Below, one piece after another: positions 1-5,417 of a stretch of DNA of 5,506 nucleotides (positions are counted from its first letter, which is position 1; every line of letters begins with the position of its first letter). The notes under the pieces were generated by a model, which saw only the letters and a list, made by a program, of their open reading frames with translations, was not told the DNA's origin and made no database searches. The DNA comes from Clostridia bacterium (GTDB lineage: Bacteria; Bacillota; Clostridia; Oscillospirales; Acutalibacteraceae), in the NCBI GenBank assembly GCA_017381395.1, contig JAFOCH010000142.1, forward strand, positions 1 to 5,506, read 5' to 3'. A program made the position numbers and the translations under genes.

Positions 1-576
1 TGTATCGGTAGCGTAATAGTCGTCAATCTCTAAAAGCGGCATTATATCAATATATTCGCCGTAATCGGTGTCCTTTTTAAACTCGGTCAAAAGGCGGTCG
101 TAATCCATGGTAGGATAACCGTTTTTCGCCGCTAAAAAGTAACTTTTGTCGGGAATAATCGAGAAATACACCTTCGAGCCGCTATCCTTTAAATAGCTGT
201 CGTAAATCGAGCGGAAACGCTTTGTCGCATACGAAAGCGAGCCCTCGTTAAGCGGATATTCCAGCTTTGCCAGATGCCCGTCCTGCAAATAAATTCCGTT
301 ATTGTCCCGCTGACCGAAAAGGTACTTAGCGGCAATCGCCTTTACCGAGCGGAAGCCGTCACGAAGCGGAAAATGGTCGAGTGTGTACTTGTCAAACTCG
401 GTCATAAACCGACCGCCAAAGACGGTTTCCTGCGTGACTTCGGGGAATTCGGCGAGCAGTCGTCTTTCGCTTTCTGAAATTTCCTTATCGGGCAGAATCA
501 GTCCCGCCGCCAAAAAGCCGAATACAAAGAGGGATGCGGCAATTACGACGATGAAATTCTTAATTTTTGATAACAT
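1..576 (-). CDS. DHHW family (AlgX/AlgJ-like) protein, N-terminal part, cut by window edge
   Basis: The first 192 codons are present; the gene runs off the left edge. It starts at the ATG at 574-576, behind a strong AGGGAGG (584-590) with a 7-nt gap. Residues 1-6 are short and basic and about 8-28 form one hydrophobic segment, so the rest should face outside, held by a signal anchor. The segment around residue 67 (LDHFPLRD) and the later IIPDKSYFL strand are typical of DHHW proteins. The last visible residues, YYATDT at 187-192, are where the family's D-x-H-W motif begins, so the His-Trp should be encoded just past the edge. Family members are AlgX/AlgJ-like SGNH-fold proteins that take acetyl groups from an MBOAT partner and pass them to an extracellular polymer. 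The MBOAT gene ends 15 nt upstream, which fits one operon. The acceptor polymer is unknown. About half of a typical length is visible. Confidence 0.88.
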   Translation of the reverse strand, partial: MLSKIKNFIVVIAASLFVFGFLAAGLILPDKEISESERRLLAEFPEVTQETVFGGRFMTEFDKYTLDHFPLRDGFRSVKAIAAKYLFGQRDNNGIYLQDGHLAKLEYPLNEGSLSYATKRFRSIYDSYLKDSGSKVYFSIIPDKSYFLAAKNGYPTMDYDRLLTEFKKDTDYGEYIDIMPLLEIDDYYATDT

Positions 577-591
577 TTCGCATCCTCCCTC

Positions 592-1995
592 TTAAAATCT
601 GAAATACAAAAACGGATTAAACGAGCCGTCGATAAGGTATGCCGTACAAAGTAGTAGCATTATAATCAGCACAATCGGCTCCAAAATATCGATAGCCACT
701 GCTCCGCCCCTTGTTCCCTTTACGCGAGTGACAAGCGCCTTTATAATCGGGGTTGAGCCGACCGACGCCAAAGCAATTATCACGGCGTAGCTTTTGAGAT
801 AATACAGGGTGTCGGCGGTGACCAGCGGCAATCCTTTTAGCCCAAACATCGAGCCGACCGCCGATACGGCCGAAGAAAGCGACTCGGAGTCAAAAAGGAC
901 AAAGCTGATGAGAATAATCGGTATTACGTAAATAACGCTAAACGCCTTCATCCTTTTAAGCAGAGATAGCAACCCAAACTTTTCTATCATCAGCAATGCC
1001 GCAAAAAGAAGTCCCCACGCGACGAAGGTCCATGCCGCTCCGTGCCACAGACCTGTCGCCATCCAGACGACAAGAATGTTGATAATTCTGCGTACGGCGG
1101 ACACTCTGTTTCCACCGAGCGGAATATAAAGGTAATCACGGAACCAGCTGCCGAGGGACATATGCCATCTGCGCCAAAATTCGGTAACGCTCCGTGAAAT
1201 GAAAGGATAGTTGAAATTCTCGCAAAAATGGAAGCCAAATATCTTTCCAAGTCCGATTGCCATATCGCTGTAACCCGAAAAGTCAAAGTAAATATGCAGC
1301 GCATACGAAACGGCATACACCCAAAAAAACAGCACCGACGTGTCACTACTTGCCTTAAATTCGGCTACAAGCTCGCCCAAAACGTTGGCAATAAGTATCT
1401 TTTTACCGAGACCGATGATAAACCGTCTGATACCCTCCGCCGCAAGCTGAATCGAATGGGTGCGATTCTCGAGTTCCTTCGCGATGTCGATATAGCGCAC
1501 AATCGGTCCCGCAATAAGCTGAGGAAACATGGCAATATACGCCGCAAGGTTGATAAAATTGCGCTGTGCCGCAACTTCACCGCGATAAACGTCCACCGTA
1601 TAGCTGAGTATCTGAAAGGTGTAGAAGCTAATACCAATTGGCAGCGCAATTTTCAGCAGCGGCAGAGAAAGTCCCGTCACCGCATTAAAATTGTCGATGA
1701 AAAAGTCGGCATACTTGCAATAGCAGAGCAGCCCCAAGCTCACCACAACCGACAGGGTCAAAAACAGCTTTGCGAGTCGCTTATTATCCCGATATTTTTC
1801 AATCAAACGACCGAGAAAATACCCCTGCGTAATCGAAAAAAGCATAAAAACGAGATATTTCGGCTCTCCCCAGCCGTAGAAAAACAAGCTCGAAAGAAGC
1901 AAAACAGTATTTTTCAGCACCTTTGGCACCGCAAAATACAGTGCGATTACCAAGGGCAAAAAATAGAACAGAAACGGAATACTTGAAAAAAGCAT
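592..1995 (-). CDS. AlgI-type MBOAT family O-acyltransferase
   Basis: This is a complete 467-residue polytopic membrane protein of normal family length. The N-terminus (MLFSSIPFLFYFLPL) and the C-terminus ending NPFLYFRF are the conserved ends of AlgI/DltB-like MBOAT proteins. Signature blocks appear in order: YFDFSGYSDMAIGLG at about 236-250, FWRRWHMSLGSWFRDYLYIP at about 273-292 and GLWHGAAWTF at about 315-324. H318 in the last block is the expected invariant membrane-embedded histidine, and H278 is the second conserved one. Such proteins take an acetyl group from a cytoplasmic donor and deliver it across the membrane to an extracytoplasmic partner, here probably the DHHW protein 15 nt downstream. 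A GGAG (2008-2011) sits 12 nt before the ATG, a somewhat long gap. I see no convincing promoter between the start and the hairpin at 2035-2063, so expression probably depends on read-through from the lipoprotein gene. The polymer modified cannot be told from sequence. Confidence 0.95.
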   Translation of the reverse strand: MLFSSIPFLFYFLPLVIALYFAVPKVLKNTVLLLSSLFFYGWGEPKYLVFMLFSITQGYFLGRLIEKYRDNKRLAKLFLTLSVVVSLGLLCYCKYADFFIDNFNAVTGLSLPLLKIALPIGISFYTFQILSYTVDVYRGEVAAQRNFINLAAYIAMFPQLIAGPIVRYIDIAKELENRTHSIQLAAEGIRRFIIGLGKKILIANVLGELVAEFKASSDTSVLFFWVYAVSYALHIYFDFSGYSDMAIGLGKIFGFHFCENFNYPFISRSVTEFWRRWHMSLGSWFRDYLYIPLGGNRVSAVRRIINILVVWMATGLWHGAAWTFVAWGLLFAALLMIEKFGLLSLLKRMKAFSVIYVIPIILISFVLFDSESLSSAVSAVGSMFGLKGLPLVTADTLYYLKSYAVIIALASVGSTPIIKALVTRVKGTRGGAVAIDILEPIVLIIMLLLCTAYLIDGSFNPFLYFRF

Positions 1996-2034
1996 TTTTT
2001 ATTTAAACTCCAATGTTTTTTACTTATTCTTGTT

Positions 2035-2063
2035 AAAAAAGAGCCCATCTATTCGATGAGCCC
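2035..2063 (-). terminator. Rho-independent terminator or attenuator between lipoprotein and MBOAT genes
   Basis: On the minus strand GGGCTCATC (2055-2063) pairs with GATGGGCTC (2041-2049) in a 9-bp stem containing two G-U pairs, with a 5-nt loop, followed directly by six U (2035-2040). The wobble pairs become C-A mismatches on the plus strand, so it is oriented to stop minus-strand transcripts. It starts 24 nt after the lipoprotein stop codon and ends 40 nt before the MBOAT start. It may be partial, since the genes beyond lack an obvious promoter. Confidence 0.8.
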
Positions 2064-2086
2064 TCCTAAAAATTGTTTTTTTTAAA

Positions 2087-2638
2087 TTATCTTTCGAGTG
2101 CCTTGTCGCAAACGGTGGTAAACTCGGGATATGCTGCCTTTAATGCGGCGGCAAAGTTGTCGAGATTGTCCTTTAATCCGTATACAGAAACTACGTAATC
2201 GTCAACCGTATAGATTGCGAACTTATCGGGCATGCCGCAAATCCACTGCGTTTCTTCGAGCGACTTCTGCAAAGCGGCAGTTAATTCGCCCATTTTTGCT
2301 GTATCTTTTACGTGGAAAGCGCCGGCGGTAAAGTTATTCTGCATCATAGCGTGCATGAGTGAAGCGGCGTTGTCGATATCTGCAACGTAGTCAGACGGGA
2401 AGCTGAAAACAGACTGAAGCGCTTCGGCATCGTCGACAACAAATGATGTTGCGCCGTCAGCGGTCGGAAACTTGCCTTCTTCGGCAAATTTATCCCAAAC
2501 GGCAGAAAGAAGTGCTGTCGAGTCGGCAATATCGTACTTTTTGGTTACTGTGGATTCGGCATCTCCTTCGCCGCCGCCACAAGCGACCAGAGAAAGCGCC
2601 AAAACTAAAATTAAAGCGAGTGATAAAATTCGTTTCAT
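2087..2638 (-). CDS. Small secreted lipoprotein of unknown function
   Basis: This is a complete 183-residue protein. The N-terminus is a lipoprotein signal peptide: MKR, a hydrophobic stretch, then the lipobox LVAC with C20 as the lipidated residue, followed by a flexible GGGEGDAES linker. The mature part should be anchored on the outer face of the membrane. Visible landmarks are NNFTAGAFHVKD at about 101-112, a helical stretch to 130, then QWICGMPDKF at about 131-140 and DDYVVSVYG at about 146-154. The layout (a helix, an exposed strand ending in 'kD', then a W-x-C-G-x-P turn and a strand) recalls DUF4358-type Clostridia lipoproteins, but I am not sure of that match. The start is supported by GGAGG (2649-2653) 10 nt upstream and an extended -10 promoter. 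It lies upstream of an MBOAT/DHHW pair, so a role in surface acetylation is possible but only inferred. Confidence 0.9.
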   Translation of the reverse strand: MKRILSLALILVLALSLVACGGGEGDAESTVTKKYDIADSTALLSAVWDKFAEEGKFPTADGATSFVVDDAEALQSVFSFPSDYVADIDNAASLMHAMMQNNFTAGAFHVKDTAKMGELTAALQKSLEETQWICGMPDKFAIYTVDDYVVSVYGLKDNLDNFAAALKAAYPEFTTVCDKALER

Positions 2639-2695
2639 AATTAAAATTCCTCCGTTAAAAATGATAAAAATTATGATAATTTCTATGCTACTGAT

Positions 2696-2724
2696 AGTAT
2701 ACCATTTCCCTGACTAAAAAGCAA
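2696..2724 (-). promoter_or_regulatory. Sigma-A promoter of the lipoprotein gene (extended -10)
   Basis: TTGCTT (2719-2724), a 17-bp spacer and TATACT (2696-2701) preceded by TGG, giving the extended form TGnTATACT. The predicted start is near 2689, leaving a leader of about 50 nt before the ATG at 2638. It is the nearest recognisable promoter for the lipoprotein and, through read-through, for the MBOAT and DHHW genes. Confidence 0.75.
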
Positions 2725-2729
2725 CCATA

Positions 2730-2765
2730 TTCCCCTTTTTGCCAAAAGTTTTATAAAAAGGAAAA
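2730..2765 (-). other. A/U-rich hairpin after the small membrane protein gene, possible weak terminator
   Basis: On the minus strand TTTTCCTTTTT (2755-2765) can pair with AAAAAGGGGAA (2730-2740) as an 11-bp stem with two U-G pairs around a 14-nt loop. No U-tract follows, so it is not a standard intrinsic terminator. It lies between the stop at 2783 and the lipoprotein -35 at 2719-2724. It may reduce read-through or protect the 3' end; the function is uncertain. Confidence 0.35.
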
Positions 2766-2782
2766 TGACATAAAAACGGCAT

Positions 2783-3121
2783 TCAGTTTGCTCCCCGAAT
2801 TTTACGCACAATAAAGCGGATTGCCGCGCCAAAAAGCAGACCGACCGCCGACACAACAAGGTACCACACCGAATGTATCAGTGCCGATTCGTTATAGTAA
2901 ATAAACACCGACGGCAAAAAGACGACCGCGGCAACGAGCGGGTAAAAATACTTTATCCCCTTTTCCGAAATGCCGCCGAGTATTGCCGAAAACAGCAGCG
3001 TCGCCAGTATTATGAGCAGTACCATTCCCATCGCATCCGTCGGCCCCGCAAACAGCGGAAAAATATAAAACATAAATAATTGAAGGGCTAAAACACCCAT
3101 TTCCTTAAAATACTTTTTCAT
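2783..3121 (-). CDS. Small four-helix integral membrane protein, unknown function
   Basis: I place the start at the ATG at 3119-3121, giving 112 residues (MKKYFKE...). An ATG 12 nt upstream (3131-3133) is in frame, but the only ribosome binding site, AGAGG (3134-3138), touches it with no gap, while it lies 12 nt from the chosen start. Four hydrophobic segments are visible at about 7-25, 30-49, 58-76 and 83-103, with a basic start and a basic tail (RKIRG), so both ends are probably cytoplasmic. The YYNESAL sequence at about 75-81, between helices three and four, resembles a motif I recall in small uncharacterised Firmicutes membrane proteins; I cannot assign a role. It has its own promoter and sits between the regulator terminator and the lipoprotein promoter, so it is probably transcribed alone. 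A link to the MerR gene upstream is possible but not shown. Confidence 0.82.
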   Translation of the reverse strand: MKKYFKEMGVLALQLFMFYIFPLFAGPTDAMGMVLLIILATLLFSAILGGISEKGIKYFYPLVAAVVFLPSVFIYYNESALIHSVWYLVVSAVGLLFGAAIRFIVRKIRGAN

Positions 3122-3163
3122 ACAAAAAATCATCCTCTGATAATATTTATTTTCGCCGCAGGG

Positions 3164-3192
3164 ATTATATCACACGCCGTCAGTATTATCAA
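3164..3192 (-). promoter_or_regulatory. Strong sigma-A promoter of the small membrane protein gene
   Basis: TTGATA (3187-3192), a 17-bp spacer and a perfect TATAAT (3164-3169) preceded by TGA, so also an extended -10. The predicted start is near 3157, giving a leader of about 36 nt to the ATG at 3121. The -35 sits one base from the U-tract of the preceding terminator. Confidence 0.85.
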
Positions 3193-3193
3193 T

Positions 3194-3229
3194 AAAAAAA
3201 TCCCCGACCCGCCGATAGACAAGTCGAGG
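3194..3229 (-). terminator. Rho-independent terminator of the MerR regulator gene
   Basis: Minus-strand stem CCTCGACTTGTC (3218-3229) pairs with GGCGGGTCGGGG (3202-3213) over 12 bp with four G-U pairs and a UAUC loop, then A and seven U (3194-3200). The G-U pairs show it works on the minus strand. It starts 47 nt after the MerR stop codon. Its core and loop match the tRNA terminator at 4094-4125. Confidence 0.85.
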
Positions 3230-3276
3230 GTTACATCGTCAAGTAAACTCAACCGTCTAAAATAAGTACGCTTTGC

Positions 3277-4002
3277 TTATCCGCAATAAACTTTTATAGC
3301 GTCGTACATAAAGGCGGCGGTACCGTCGGCGTGCTTATCGATATTGTTTTTAAATCGTTCATCGGCCACGTACATCTGTCCCAGCCCTGCCAAAATTTCG
3401 TCCGTGCAATGATAATAGTTTTCGGTAATATATTTCTGCCACCGCTTCACAAGGGTCTGCGCCTCGGCGGAATCGGGCGTGTTCCCATTTTTCATACATA
3501 GCGCAAACTCGGCTAAAATATCGTTCATTCCGTCAGCAATGCTATTCCACTTGTCCTTTGAATAGTCGCTTGTTTTTGCTTCATATTCCTTATAGGCGTC
3601 GGTTTTGCCCCATCTTTCCTCCGCCTCGGACTTATATTTTTCATATTCACTGTTATCAAATGCTTTCATCACGTTTTCTCCTTTCACAGCGTCGTCAATG
3701 GCAAAAATGAGCCGCTCCAACCTTTCTTTTTTGAGCAGGAGAAGCTGCTTTTGCTCATCGAGCGCCCTATTCCTGTCATAATTCGGGTATGATAAAATTT
3801 CACCAATACTTTTTAACGAAAAGTCAAGCTCGCGATAAAATAGAAGCTCTTGCATACGCAGAATGGACTTTTCATCATAGTAGCGATAACCCGTTGCCCC
3901 GTCAACAAAAGCGGGTGTAAGCAACCCTATCTCATCGTAATAATGCAATGTACGCACACTGACTCCCGTAAAATCTGCAAATTCCTTAATCTGCATCTTC
4001 AC
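3277..4002 (-). CDS. MerR family transcriptional regulator with TipAS ligand-binding domain
   Basis: This is a complete 241-residue protein. Residues 4-72 are a winged helix-turn-helix DNA-binding domain with classic landmarks (TGVSVRTLHYYDEIGLLTP, then GYRYYDE). About 75-110 is the dimerising coiled coil, and about 115-240 is a TipAS domain (EAEERWGKTDAYKEY, later QMYVADERFKNNIDKH and AIKVY). TipA/Mta-type proteins activate promoters with overlong spacers by twisting DNA, usually after binding a hydrophobic drug or peptide. The start is GTG at 4000-4002 with GGGGTGA (4009-4015) 6 nt away; an ATG two codons later (3994-3996) is the alternative. Its own promoter carries a matching operator, so it is likely autoregulated. 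A terminator follows and no transporter or drug-resistance gene is adjacent, so its other targets, if any, are elsewhere. C240 is near the C-terminus; I infer nothing from it alone. The ligand is unknown. Confidence 0.94.
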   Translation of the reverse strand: MKMQIKEFADFTGVSVRTLHYYDEIGLLTPAFVDGATGYRYYDEKSILRMQELLFYRELDFSLKSIGEILSYPNYDRNRALDEQKQLLLLKKERLERLIFAIDDAVKGENVMKAFDNSEYEKYKSEAEERWGKTDAYKEYEAKTSDYSKDKWNSIADGMNDILAEFALCMKNGNTPDSAEAQTLVKRWQKYITENYYHCTDEILAGLGQMYVADERFKNNIDKHADGTAAFMYDAIKVYCG

Positions 4003-4023
4003 CTTGCATCACCCCATATTATG

Positions 4024-4054
4024 AGTATATACTATGACGTAACGTTAGAGTCAA
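4024..4054 (-). promoter_or_regulatory. MerR-type promoter with 19-bp spacer and operator dyad
   Basis: TTGACT (4049-4054) and TATACT (4024-4029) are separated by 19 bp. A 21-bp interrupted palindrome at 4031-4051, with arms ACTmTrACGT and ACGTyAkAGT about a central base, nearly fills the spacer. That is the standard MerR activator arrangement. The predicted start is near 4017, leaving only about 15 nt to the GTG. An A/T tract at 4061-4074 upstream could act as an UP element. A TATATA at a 17-bp spacing is an alternative -10, but it lacks the conserved final T. Confidence 0.82.
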
Positions 4055-4093
4055 TAGCCGAATAAAAATTTTTTGCCGCGATCTTTGAATATG

Positions 4094-4125
4094 AAAAAAC
4101 CCGACCTGCCGATAGACAGGTCGGG
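4094..4125 (-). terminator. Rho-independent terminator of the tRNA-Val gene
   Basis: Minus-strand stem CCCGACCTGTC (4115-4125) pairs with GGCAGGTCGGG (4100-4110) over 11 bp with one U-G pair and a UAUC loop, then six U (4094-4099). It begins 9 nt after the encoded CCA. It shares its core and loop with the terminator at 3194-3229. Confidence 0.9.
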
Positions 4126-4134
4126 GTTAAATTA

Positions 4135-4210
4135 TGGTGGACACTGAGGGGCTCGAACCCCCGACCTTCCGCACGTCAAGCGGATGCTCTACCAGCTGAG
4201 CTAAGTGTCC
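4135..4210 (-). tRNA. tRNA-Val (anticodon GAC), CCA encoded
   Basis: A 76-nt cloverleaf is visible on the minus strand. The acceptor stem GGACACT/AGTGTCC is perfectly paired (4204-4210 with 4139-4145). The D arm is GCTC...GAGC and the anticodon stem is TCCGC/GCGGA around the loop TTGACGT, giving anticodon GAC (valine, GUC/GUU codons). The T arm is GGGGG, TTCGAGC, CCCTC with one G-U pair. The discriminator is A (4138), and the CCA end (4135-4137) is encoded in the gene. It is a single tRNA with its own promoter and terminator. Confidence 0.97.
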
Positions 4211-4227
4211 ATATCCGAGCAAGAGGT

Positions 4228-4256
4228 ATTATACCCCATGCCCGAGGAAAAATCAA
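4228..4256 (-). promoter_or_regulatory. Sigma-A promoter of tRNA-Val
   Basis: TTGATT (4251-4256), a 17-bp spacer and TATAAT (4228-4233). The predicted start near 4221 leaves a short 5' leader of about 10 nt for RNase P to remove, which fits a stand-alone tRNA gene. Confidence 0.8.
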
Positions 4257-4266
4257 GTCCTTTTTA

Positions 4267-4298
4267 CCCGACGGCCAAAGGTCATCCCTGCCGCCGAG
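4267..4298 (-). other. GC-rich hairpin after aroF, no U-tract
   Basis: Minus-strand CTCGGCGG (4291-4298) pairs with CCGTCGGG (4267-4274) over 8 bp with two G-U pairs, and the loop can pair further (AGG with CCT). It is followed by an A-run, not a U-run, so it is not a standard terminator. It lies 17 nt after the aroF stop and just before the tRNA promoter, where a transcript end would be expected. It may be a 3'-end stabiliser or a weak stop. Confidence 0.4.
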
Positions 4299-4315
4299 CG
4301 TTTATGAGCAAAAAA

Positions 4316-5320
4316 TTACCTATTTTCTATCTCACAAAGACGTAAAACATCCTTCATGATGTCATCAAATTGGTCAGGTGTGACCGACTGTGCGCCGTCA
4401 CAAAGTGCCTTTTCAGGATGATTGTGAACCTCGATCATCAATCCGTCTGCACCCGAAACTACCGCCGCCTTTGACATCGGGCGGACGAATCGAGATGCAC
4501 CCGTTGCGTGTGACGGGTCAACGATTACAGGCAGGTGTGTTTTTTCCTTTAACACGGGCACACAAGAAAGGTCGAGTGTGTTTCGTGTGGCTGTTTCGAA
4601 GGTGCGGATTCCCCTTTCGCAAAGGATGATGTTTTCATTTCCGCCTGCGGCAATGTATTCAGCCGACATCAGCCATTCCTGAACGGTGTTTGCGAGTCCG
4701 CGCTTTAAGAGAATCGGCTTGTCGCACTTGCCAAGCTCGGACAGCATATCGAAATTCTGCATATTTCGAGCACCGACCTGAATGACGTCAACGTCATTAA
4801 AGAGGTCGATGTTAGCGAGAGAAGTAAGCTCAGAAACAATGGGCAGTCCCGTCACCTTTTTTGCTTCTAAAAGAAGCTCGATCCCGTCAGATTTGAGTCC
4901 TCTGAAAGCATACGGCGATGTTCTCGGCTTAAAAGCGCCACCGCGAAGCATTGTAGCTCCTGCCTTCTTTACCCTTTCGGCGACCTCGATAATCTGCTCC
5001 TCCGATTCGACCGAGCAGGGTCCCGCGATAACGGCGAATTTCTCGCCGACTCTCACCTTTCCGTCGACGGTGATAATCGAGTTTTCGGGGTGGAACTTTC
5101 TGTTTACAACCTTAAACGGCTCTGAAATTCGTCTAACCGAATCGACAACGTCCATCTGGTTAATGAGGTTGATGTCGATTCGCGAGGTGTCACCAACAAG
5201 TCCCAAAATCGTGGTATGCACACCCTCAGAAAAATGAATGTCGGGCCCCTGCGCCTTTATATGCTTGACAAAAGCGTCCAATTTCTCCTTTGACACGTTT
5301 TGTTTAAGAATTACGATCAT
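4316..5320 (-). CDS. aroF: 3-deoxy-7-phosphoheptulonate (DAHP) synthase, type I-beta with N-terminal regulatory domain
   Basis: DAHP synthase joins phosphoenolpyruvate and erythrose 4-phosphate in the first step of the shikimate pathway, in the cytoplasm. I start it at the ATG at 5318-5320 (334 residues, MIVILKQ...) because AGGGGG (5328-5333) lies 7 nt before it. The frame stays open to an ATG at 5365, but that codon lies upstream of the predicted transcript start. Residues 1-70 form the ferredoxin-like regulatory domain of the Thermotoga type, used for feedback by Phe/Tyr. The barrel carries GPCSVE (100-105), RGGAFKPRTSPY (126-137), KPILLKRG (201-208), ILCERGIRTFE (232-242) and DPSH (268-271). 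Expected metal ligands C102, H271, E297 and D308 are all present, so it should be active. A close paralogue ends 97 nt upstream. The symbol follows common use for this subtype; B. subtilis calls its homologue aroA. Confidence 0.96.
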   Translation of the reverse strand: MIVILKQNVSKEKLDAFVKHIKAQGPDIHFSEGVHTTILGLVGDTSRIDINLINQMDVVDSVRRISEPFKVVNRKFHPENSIITVDGKVRVGEKFAVIAGPCSVESEEQIIEVAERVKKAGATMLRGGAFKPRTSPYAFRGLKSDGIELLLEAKKVTGLPIVSELTSLANIDLFNDVDVIQVGARNMQNFDMLSELGKCDKPILLKRGLANTVQEWLMSAEYIAAGGNENIILCERGIRTFETATRNTLDLSCVPVLKEKTHLPVIVDPSHATGASRFVRPMSKAAVVSGADGLMIEVHNHPEKALCDGAQSVTPDQFDDIMKDVLRLCEIENR

Positions 5321-5335
5321 AAAAAAACCCCCTGA

Positions 5336-5365
5336 GTGTTTGATTCTATAATAATTATCAAACAC
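5336..5365. repeat. Inverted repeat over the aroF promoter, candidate operator
   Basis: GTGTTTGAT (5336-5344) and ATCAAACAC (5357-5365) are exact reverse complements separated by 12 bp of A/T-rich DNA. One arm overlaps the -10 element and the other lies in the early transcribed region, so the site spans the predicted start. That position suits a repressor. It is unlikely to act as an RNA hairpin from this promoter because half lies upstream of the start. Confidence 0.6.
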
Positions 5366-5382
5366 CCAAAAGGGAAAATCAA
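5354..5382 (-). promoter_or_regulatory. Sigma-A promoter of aroF
   Basis: TTGATT (5377-5382), a 17-bp spacer and GATAAT (5354-5359). The predicted start near 5347 gives a leader of about 27 nt, too short for a T-box or peptide attenuator. It lies between the two DAHP synthase copies, so the second gene can be expressed independently of the first. Confidence 0.7.
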
Positions 5383-5417
5383 GCGTTTTTTCGCTTTAAA
5401 GCTTTAAATTGTTAAAA

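Noticed and set aside
559..583. ATG at 581-583 as the DHHW start
   Set aside because: That frame stops after seven codons. The ATG at 574-576 has the right spacing from AGGGAGG and opens the conserved protein.
274..595. Overlapping short plus-strand frames
   Set aside because: They are antisense to the DHHW gene, whose signal anchor, ribosome binding site and family motifs are clear.
1228..1986. 252-codon open frame on the plus strand
   Set aside because: It lies wholly inside the MBOAT gene antisense, encodes a Lys/Arg/Asn-rich protein without recognisable domains, and the opposite strand carries an unmistakable MBOAT family protein.
4782..5237. 151-codon open frame on the plus strand
   Set aside because: It is antisense to the conserved DAHP synthase barrel and has low-complexity Ser/Thr-rich content, as expected of a shadow frame.
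5321..5365. Upstream ATG at 5365 as the aroF start
   Set aside because: It would add 15 residues not seen in the family, has no suitable ribosome binding site and lies upstream of the predicted transcript start. The ATG at 5320 follows AGGGGG at 7 nt.
5381..5408. AAGCG hairpin and the GCTTTAAA tandem repeat between the two DAHP synthase genes as a terminator or element
   Set aside because: The stem is 5 bp with an A-rich loop and no U-tract, and the two 8-bp repeats are A/T-rich spacer sequence. Neither is strong enough to call.
5321..5417. T-box or peptide-leader attenuator before aroF
   Set aside because: The predicted leader is about 27 nt and the whole gap is 97 nt. No T-box sequence, leader peptide or terminator/antiterminator pair is visible.
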